Shown here piece after piece: positions 56,126 to 64,000 of a stretch of 64,000 nucleotides of DNA (its first letter is position 1; every line of letters begins with the position of its first letter). Location of the stretch: contig JH720314.1 of the NCBI GenBank assembly GCA_000231825.2, forward strand, positions 496,001-560,000, given 5' to 3'. Made by a program: the position numbers and the translations under genes. Under the pieces are notes generated by a model, which worked only from the letters and a program-made list of their open reading frames with translations, had not been told where the DNA came from and did no database searches. This DNA comes from Tetrahymena elliotti 4EA. Taxonomy: Eukaryota > Ciliophora > Oligohymenophorea > Hymenostomatida > Tetrahymenidae.

Positions 56126-58471
56126 AGGTGTGGAATTCGAAAGTTTTTTTCAATTAATTATTATCACTATTTTAATGAATAGAATACAAATATTATGGGC
56201 AGATTCATTAATTAATTTTTATACTTTGATAAAAATTCATATTCACTAATTAAAAAAAGTAAGCCCTACCCAAACAGAATAAGTAAAAAAAATACTTTTG
56301 TCAATCCTTTTTTTATGTATAAATTAAAAAAAATTCAGGTCTTTTAACTGTTTTTCTAAATTTTGAATAAAAAACCATAAATTAACTCAAAAGATTTTTT
56401 ATACAAGTACTCCAAATCTGTTAATTTCTGATATCTAAAAATCCTATTCCAAAAAATCTTTTATTGTATTTTGTCCTTTATTTCATCTTTAAAGAGGATT
56501 CAATTTATTAAATTTTGCTTAACTTTAAAAATAATCCCTTATTGATTGTAATTTATTTATGAAGATGAGTTGCATTGAATTTACCATTAAAAATAACAAA
56601 TATTTTTTTTAGTAGATCATAATGTAATAAATAGATTCTGTCAATCTAAAATACGTAATTTAATTCAAAAACATGCAAACTTTTTTTAATACAAACTAGG
56701 TAAGAAACACCATATTCTCAAAAGTAAGTAATTAAAACGAAAATGAAATGATTATTTACTTAATATTGTTATATTTTTCATTTTTTAAAAAATAAATTCA
56801 TCAAAATGTATTTCTTTTATAATCAAATAAATTACCACTAAAGATTTTTTTAATCTCTGCTTTGGTTAAAACAATAATCTGATGCTATTACTATTACCAA
56901 CTTCTTAAAATTCGATTCATTTCCTCTAATTTTGTCTGTAAAAAATATATTTTAGATATAGCTTGCTCATGATTTCAGCAGTTAATATGAATGTTTTTTA
57001 TTTACTGAAAGCAATTCAATATCATATGATAAATAGATATTTGAAAAATATTAAGAATCTTTAATAATAGATATTGAAACATTTAAATTCAGTAGTATAT
57101 TAGGATTATTTATTTTGGTTTAACTTATATCTTACTCATGTTTTTCAAATTATTAAGAAAATAAGAAAGTAAATAAATCATAGTCTTTTGTTTGAAATTG
57201 TATTTATTCAAATATAATAAATTTATCTTAAAATAGAACATATATATATGGTGTAAAATAAGATTATATTTCTTAAAAGGTTGCCAGCTTTTATTTCATA
57301 AAAAAATTTCTATTTTACTGTTTTCATTAAATTTTTTATAAGGTTATCAAAAAAAATTTATATTAATTATTTTTTTCTGGTTGAAAGCCAATAATTCTTA
57401 TTTAAATTACACTTAATACTTATGAAAAATAAGACGTTTGATTTTTTCTATTTTTAATAAATCTTTTTAGTCATTTATTTTAAAAAATAGTAAAGTTAAC
57501 TTAAAATAGAGTTTTCAAAGATGAAAAAAATAAAATTCCACTATGAGATAAATTTTATTTTAAATTTTACCAATTTATTTAAAATCACCATTAGACTTAA
57601 AATCAAAAAAAAAAATTTAAATCATACACAATATTTATTAAATATGAAGTAATGGAAATTTAAAACTGAATTAATTACTCTAAACAATAATACTTAAAAA
57701 AAAAAAGCAAAACTCTTTTCCTTTTGTTATAAAAATATTAAACTTTTAAATAATTATTTTAACAGTAAACAAAAAGACAAGTGAGTTTATTTTAAAAAAT
57801 TTTTTTAAAATAAAGAAATTGAAATTAAAATTATTTTAGGATTTTTTAAAAAGGAACAAATAAATTCTTTTAACAAATTGGTTAATGAAGATTGTTAAAC
57901 AAATAACAAACATTATTTTCTTAAGTAAAAATATTTAGATAAATTGATTTGAAAATAGTTTATTCAATTTCATTCTCATAGAATAAGTGGCTCAAAATAT
58001 GATTTTTTGGGATTTTTATCATTTCTTGAGATGTGCAGAATGACTTCGAATACTATTTAACCATTTTACTTCTTTGTTTATTTGGTCATTTTAATTTTTC
58101 ATTATAAATTTTATTAAATCAAATTAGATATCTTATATACTTAACAGAGAGTAACAAAAAATTCTGTGTCAATCTGAAATAGATAATTATATCAAAAAAT
58201 AGTTTTGTAATTAATTTACACAGATAGCCAATTTAATTAATGGTTGGTAAAAATATTTACTTAATTTATATAAAAAGTAACTTAGAAGCGAGTTAAGTAA
58301 ATTATTAATATTGGCTCATGATTGAGAGTATTTATTTTCATTATTTTATGAAAGAAATAAACACCAAAATATTTCTATACAGACAGGTCATTTATTTATT
58401 TTTATTAATCAAATACTAATTATTATATCAAGATATTTTTATTTGATCAATCATTTATTTATTTTTATTTA
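56126..58471. other. Intergenic between tandem paralogues
   Basis: A 2.3-kb AT-rich spacer separating the two XK-like/LRR copies. It contains A and T homopolymers (for example near 57605 and 57700) and the 5' member of the 63-bp repeat at its right edge. No exon or mobile-element open frame was recognised. Confidence 0.55.
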
Positions 58472-58495
58472 TCAAATACTAATTATGATTTGAGG
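58388..58495. repeat. 63-bp direct repeat across the LRR stop codon
   Basis: The block beginning TCATTTATTTATTTTTATT at 58388 recurs at 58451 with one or two changes, giving a 63-bp period. The right-hand copy contains the stop codon and last codons of the LRR gene (stop at 58474-58472); the left-hand copy repeats that sequence downstream. Confidence 0.8.
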
Positions 58496-61400
58496 ATTTT
58501 CTGATTTTAGATTAGCTAGAGATCTAAAAAGATTTCTTTTTTATTTTTCTTCCACTTTATTTCCTCTTAAATCAATTTGTAATCTTTTAAGGTGTGGTAG
58601 TTGATCTAACATACCTATAATACAGTTAATACAATCTTCAGAAAGATTTTGATGGCTTTAATATTATTTTTTGTCAATTAAATATGAATTATTAATTGAA
58701 TAAAACTTACTTCAAACATAGTTCTAAATTTACTAATTTTTCTGATTGCATGCTAATATATTTTGTCAAGTTACTTATGGCAATTAATTAATTTTCTGTT
58801 GACTCTTAAAGTATATTTTCCTATAAGTCCAAAGAAAAACTTTCTAAATTTTTTATTAATTATAAACCATTTATAAAATTGATAATTCCTTAATAGGTAA
58901 TTGTGCACTTTCTTAAATTTATTTGAATCGATTGTATATATTCTAAGTATTAAATAGCTTCACTTAAATTTTTGATCCCTTAGTCTCCTATAGATTCATT
59001 TTAGCTAAAATAATAAAATAAAAATGGATTTTAATATTATTATTAAGTAATGGGAAGTTACCTTAAATCTAATTTTATTTCTTTTATAAAGTATGCTTCT
59101 TTAAGATGCTCAGAAAGATATTTGATGCCTTTATGATCTAAATTATTTCCTCTAGCAAAAATAATAAATTAAATGAAAGTAAATTAGATTTTTTTACTTT
59201 AAATCTAATGATAAAGTTTCAATATTTTCTAGAGAGGGGAAACTTTAAGATATTTTTTGTATTCCTCCAGACTAAATATTATTAAACTAAAGGATGAGAT
59301 CTAATTTTTTCATCTGCTTTTAGGAATCTAATAATTTAGAAAGCGAAATGCATGTTTCCAAATTCATTGTGTTTGCACTATTGAATATTAATTTATTTTT
59401 TTTTGAACTCATTTAAAATAGAATACCTCAGATCAAGGGTCAAATCTTCTAATTCATAATTACCCTTTGACAAAGTTTCTAGCGTCTATTAGAGTCCTTT
59501 ATTAAGTATCTTATTTTAGCTATTTTTTAAAAATTAATTTATTAAATTTTCAATGTTGAAAGTTTGATGAAAAGATTACTTTAGAGATATTCTTAATTTT
59601 TTTAAATTTTTTAGTGATTAAATCGATTTGCTTATGATTTGAAATGGTATGTTACTCTTTTCATTTTATCCTATTTCTAAAGTAAACTCTTAAAGTAAAT
59701 TTTAGTTTTAAATAAGTTTCGATAATTTCTATACCCCATTTTCTGTAAAAACACTGCCACTTTAAATTTAAAATTAATATTAAAAATATTTATTTTAGTA
59801 GAATGCTGTTTTACTTCAACTAAACAATTTATAAAGAGAACTGCAATAACTATATATTTTTTATTGTATTTGAAAGAAATAATACATTTTCATCTGAAAA
59901 TTTATTTCTATTGAAGTTTAAAAGCAAGCTCTGATAATTCAAAGGAAAGTAAATAGTTTCTATAATATTATTAATTGCATATTTGCACAGTTTTTAGTTA
60001 CTAATTAAATATTTTAAGGTTATTAATAAATTTGATATTTAATGAATTATATTACTCGAAGTTAAATTTGATAGAATTCATTGAATTCTCACTATATTTT
60101 TCTCTTTGATTTAGCTAAATTATCCTCAAGATTGTGTAACTTAAGTGTAGTCCTTAATTTTCCCAATAGAATTGTTATCCATATACAGAATTTAAACTTT
60201 AATTGATGCTTAACCCCTTACATTTTAATATCTTTTTACTAAATTTAATTTAATTTTATTGAAATATTTTAAGATTATTTTACTTAAATGAAAAGAAACA
60301 AGTTGCTACAGAATCTTTTATTGAATTATTCACTTGAGGAACTAAATTATTAAAGCTTTCTTGGTTTTCTTTAATGTCAGTATTTAAAATAAGCTCAACA
60401 TGATTTAAATTTTCAAAGTGCTTTAGACATTTACTTATAATTTACATCTCTTGAACTGTAATAGGAGACCTATGATTAAACATATTTATTAAATAAATAA
60501 TTACTAGGATTGTTTACTTTTATTGAATCTCAAAGAATAATTTGCATTTGTGGGTTTGTTTTTTGATAATTTCGTTTAAATAATTCATTAAAATTTATTC
60601 ATCTTGATCATCATTTTCATCTTATTAAGGTTGCCCATCATTTTGTTTACTCATTTAGCAAACATTATTATTTACATCAAAAGAATGGTCCTTTGTTTCA
60701 TCTAGATCATTGATATCTATTAAACTAATTAATTTTGTTATTCTACTTACAAAATTCACCAAATAAAAAGATTTAATTACTCCTTTTTTTTGAATGAAAA
60801 TAGATCTTCCCTAATTTTTCGAATTTGGTTTAAATATAAATTAATTAATTAAAAAAATAAATCTTACAATACAATAATTTTGGATGTATTTCCTTTCTAT
60901 TTGTGCTCCCAGCTTAATATCGTTCGCTTTAAAAGTTTTACACTATTTTTTGATATCTTATTCCCTCTTTTAATATAAAATATATAATATTCAGAATTCA
61001 GTTCAATTAAATTAAATAAATAAAATAAAACTACTCCAAAAAGAGTCTTAAATTTTTCAGTTTTTGAAGGTTTTTGAATAATCCTCTTAACAGAAGTTAG
61101 AAAATTTCATCTCCCATTTGATTTCCTTGCAAATTTAATGACAAAAAATTAATATTTGAGAATTTTTTAAAGCATTAAACTAAGTTCTCCTAAGTATTTT
61201 TCTTTTAAAAGGTGTTATTTGGAAGTACTATAATTAACTTTTCTATTCTTTTTGATGCTGCTTCAGTTAATCTAACTAATTTATCAAGTTATTCTATTTT
61301 ATTAATCTCAACTGACTTTCTCATGGGAAATATGTCACCAAATTAAGTCTTTATTTTTTACTTTTTTTATTATCTTATTTATGGAATTTTATCAGAATTT

Positions 61401-62887
61401 GCTGCTTTTTAACTTTCTTATAAATTTTACTGTTATTTTTAATTCTATTTCTAATTGACATCAGTTTTAATAGTCTCATCTAGGTAATCTAAAATTTTAG
61501 TAAAAATCTAGACATCTTTGTCATACAAAATATTCACCAAGGAAATGCAATGAAATAATAAGCTCAAGCATTAAGTACAAAAAACAAAGTAAAGAAGGAA
61601 ATTGATAGAACCATCTTTATATCTCCAAGAATTATTTTATGTGTTATTAATATACTAAATTATGGAAATAGGAAGAGATTCAAATATAGCCTCTTAAATA
61701 TCACTAATAATATAAAATTTTTGCAAATTTTAATCAAATAAGAGAGTTTATAAATTAGGAACTATATTAGCATCTATAAGCAAGTTTATACCAAAATAAA
61801 GGCTATTTTCTGTTGTCGTTTCTTTTTAGTCATTTTATGGGTTTATATTGTTTTGCTATTATTTTTTATCTAAAATTTTAGATTACAATTAAGATTCCAC
61901 TTTAGATTTAGCTTCATTTATATTTACCTCATTGATTTAGGTTTGTATAATTTCTTATTAATTAATTATTGATAAGTTTTGGTTTACATTAAAAATATTT
62001 GATTATTTCTCTTCAATTAGAGGTTTTTAAAGACTTTAGGATTTAGCGAATTTTTTAATTTTATGATTTTCATCTAATCTTGTTGGGAGGTTAATATTTG
62101 GTTTTTCTTCTGTTAAATTTTAATTTTTTATTTCATTTTACTCCTTAGCTGGTAATTGATTTTCAATATCATTACTTTATACCTTTATAATTTATAAATC
62201 AATTTACATAATTTATTTTTAACTTTTTTGGTGATCAACATTATTTTAGCAAGCAAATTTCTTTTTTTAGGACAAATTATTTTGGAATGCTTCATTATCT
62301 TTAACTAGCTATTTTTCAACAAAATAATCTTTGTCTTTTAGAATTTATTGTTGATAGATCTAATCTACTTTTGACATTCTTTATTAATGAGCATCTTTTT
62401 TCTTTTAATATTCTTCCATAACTGGTTAAAGGCAATGCATTAGATCTTTAGTAATAACTGCTCTATACTTATAATAAGTATATCCAAATAAAATAATTGG
62501 AAATAATTTTATCTTTTAAAACACGGTAATGAATAGAATTAATGGAAAATTTCTTAAAAAGCATTAAAATGTTTAAGCTGCAGATCCTAATTTATTTTTT
62601 ATTACTATTATGATAGCCTAAAAATTGCTCTCTGCATGCATGAGTTATTAATGAAAGTTTTCTTAGTCATATTTAAATCTTACTTTAAGAAGAATGCTGC
62701 TCCATGCAAAAAGCTAAATAAGTGATGAAAGGAATATAAATAAAAGAAAAGCTTGCTTTAATGGCTAGGAGCTGAAAGGAGTAGAATAGTAGTATAAAAT
62801 ACTGGAGATAAAGTTCCAAATACCCAAAATGAAGAAGCTGGTAAAACCTAAAAGCTTTAAAGTAGTTTAAAAAGCTAGGTATGTCAT
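58472..62887 (-). CDS. XK-like polytopic membrane / LRR protein, copy 2
   Basis: Paralogue of the gene at 51519-56125 with the same order of parts. Start ATG 62887-62885 (MTYLAFQTTLKLLGFTSFFI...) aligns with the start of copy 1. Membrane helices match: LGIWNFISSILYYYST, FLLFIFLSSLIQLFAWSSIL, FLRNFPLILFITVFQKIKLF and IILFGYTYYKYRAVITKDLM. The Gln/Asn/Lys-rich linker (about 62400-61830) has diverged most. The second membrane block is almost unchanged: FGINLLIDANIVPNLQTLLF, SDIQEAIFESLPISIIQYIN, and CLSLLFHCISLVNILYD. LRRs follow from about 61350 leftward, split by many short introns, and close with LPHLKRLQIDLRGNKVEEKQ and NPQIIISI before TGA at 58474-58472. Conservation of the membrane core against a drifting linker suggests that both copies are under selection. 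Domain naming carries the same uncertainty as copy 1. Confidence 0.72.
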
Positions 62888-64000
62888 ATTTTCTCAAAAT
62901 TAGATTTTTTAATGAAAATAAAGTTAAAAATAATTACTCAAAAAATAAATTAGGAAAATCTTATTTTAAAAGTAAATTAAAAATTGAAAGAAGATAAAAA
63001 AATTGTCCGTAAATAGTATTTTGCAAATAAGATTTATTTATTAATTTTTTCCCTTAAAATGAAATAATTAAATTGTGAAATTTTATATTAGTCTCTCTGT
63101 AAATAAATAAAGTGGATCTGATAAATTTTTTGATTAAAATATCTATTGATAATTAATATTATTCTTATTTTTTTTTGTTTACACTTGCTTAGATTTTCTT
63201 TTTTTACTTAAATGCTAATTAAAAATAATTCTATCAAAATAAATATTAAAAGTATTTTACTTTAGTCAAAGAAATTTTTAATAAGAGTAAAATATTTTAC
63301 ATTTTTTTTTTTACTTTTAAGTTTAAAAGTATAAATTTATTACTAAATATTAATCAAGTGTAATCTATTGAATGATGTGTATTTCTTACACAAATTTACT
63401 ATGGTTTTCAAAAATCTAATTTTTTTTATTTGGTCTAGTTTTCTAGATTTTTGTAAAAAAAAGGCAGACATTAATTTTTTTTAAAAACCTTCAATTAGCT
63501 AAACAATAATTTTAATCAAATTCTTATTTTAAAAAGGGCAATCTAAATTTATGATTGAATGGTTCTTTATTACTTACATTAATTTACTATGGTTTTCCAA
63601 AAGTGAATTTTTTTATTGGATACAATTTTATTAAAGTTCGATAGATTTTTAATGATTTTTGAATAAAATTAGCTTAACAGTCAAAAGAAAATGTGTATTA
63701 TCTTAAAAGTAAGTAAAGTAAATTATTTATTATTTTATAAGCTTTCAATAATTATAGTTGAGTTTTTTGTTTTTAGAAAAGTAATTTAAATGGTATTGTG
63801 TGGATGATTTTGATTTCTAATATCAATTTTAAAATGCGGTTTTCAAAAATTTATTTATTTATAATAACTCATTTTATCTTAGTAGGGTAAAAATTTAGTG
63901 GTTTTAAATTTGATTAATTTATTGTATTTTTCTTCAAATATTAAGTTGTAAACTAATTTAAAAAATCCGTAAATCAAACAAATACATTTAATAAATCTTT
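62888..64000. other. AT-rich 3' flank with short repeats
   Basis: This is the upstream region of the second XK-like/LRR gene to the window end. No gene was recognised. Two similar blocks centred on AATTTACTATGGTTTTC occur near 63394 and 63581. Confidence 0.55.
63386..63620. repeat. Pair of short dispersed repeats about 189 bp apart
   Basis: TTACxxxAATTTACTATGGTTTTC followed by a poly-T/A stretch occurs at about 63386-63430 and again at about 63574-63620. The flanks are only loosely similar. This may be an old tandem duplication of noncoding DNA or a remnant of a repeat family. Confidence 0.45.

Noticed and set aside
56126..58471. Possible transposon or degenerate third LRR copy between the paralogues
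   Set aside because: No transposase-like motif, terminal inverted repeat or LRR codon pattern could be read; it is plain AT-rich spacer.

Overview
The window is ciliate macronuclear DNA, most likely from Tetrahymena or a close hymenostome relative. It is extremely AT-rich. Long reading frames appear only when TAA and TAG are read as glutamine and TGA as the sole stop. Introns are short, mostly GTA...TAG. Conserved proteins (2-oxoglutarate dehydrogenase, V-ATPase subunit E, ribosomal protein uS5/RPS2, kinesin, cGMP-dependent kinase) read cleanly once this code and splicing are applied. Open frames computed with the standard code are therefore mostly fragments of exons or shadows. All protein readings here were made by eye, and exon edges are approximate unless given exactly.

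Layout, left to right. (1) 1416-5290 +: mitochondrial 2-oxoglutarate dehydrogenase E1. (2) 5811-9954 -: long coiled-coil/disordered protein. (3) 11577-12877 +: V-ATPase subunit E, four exons. (4) 14171-19310 -: large Q/N-rich protein. (5) 20269-23826 -: kinesin with an N-terminal motor. (6) 24888-28348 +: membrane-anchored alpha/beta hydrolase. (7) 29472-32669 -: cGMP-dependent-type protein kinase with two cyclic-nucleotide domains. (8) 34200-36875 -: membrane protein with a degenerate kinase-like N-terminus and a 66-residue tandem repeat. (9) 37555-39604 -: coiled-coil protein with a Ser/Asn/Gln-rich tail. (10) 39884-41195 +: GNAT-like protein with membrane segments. (11) 41681-43578 +: RPS2/uS5. 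(12) 44589-45801 +: small unknown protein. (13) 46595-50513 +: EF-hand-repeat protein like axonemal CFAP115/EFCAB6. (14) and (15) 51519-56125 and 58472-62887, both -: tandem paralogues joining a polytopic XK-like membrane domain to a leucine-rich-repeat tail.

The genes do not form operons, as expected for a ciliate. Housekeeping functions (TCA cycle, proton pump, ribosome) lie among genes that suit ciliary and signalling biology: kinesin, PKG, the EF-hand axonemal-type protein and several coiled-coil proteins. The most unusual items are the XK-like/LRR pair, whose second copy carries a 63-bp direct repeat across its stop codon, and the pseudokinase-like membrane protein with an exact in-frame 198-bp duplication. 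I saw no rRNA, tRNA, CRISPR, telomeric or clear transposon sequence.
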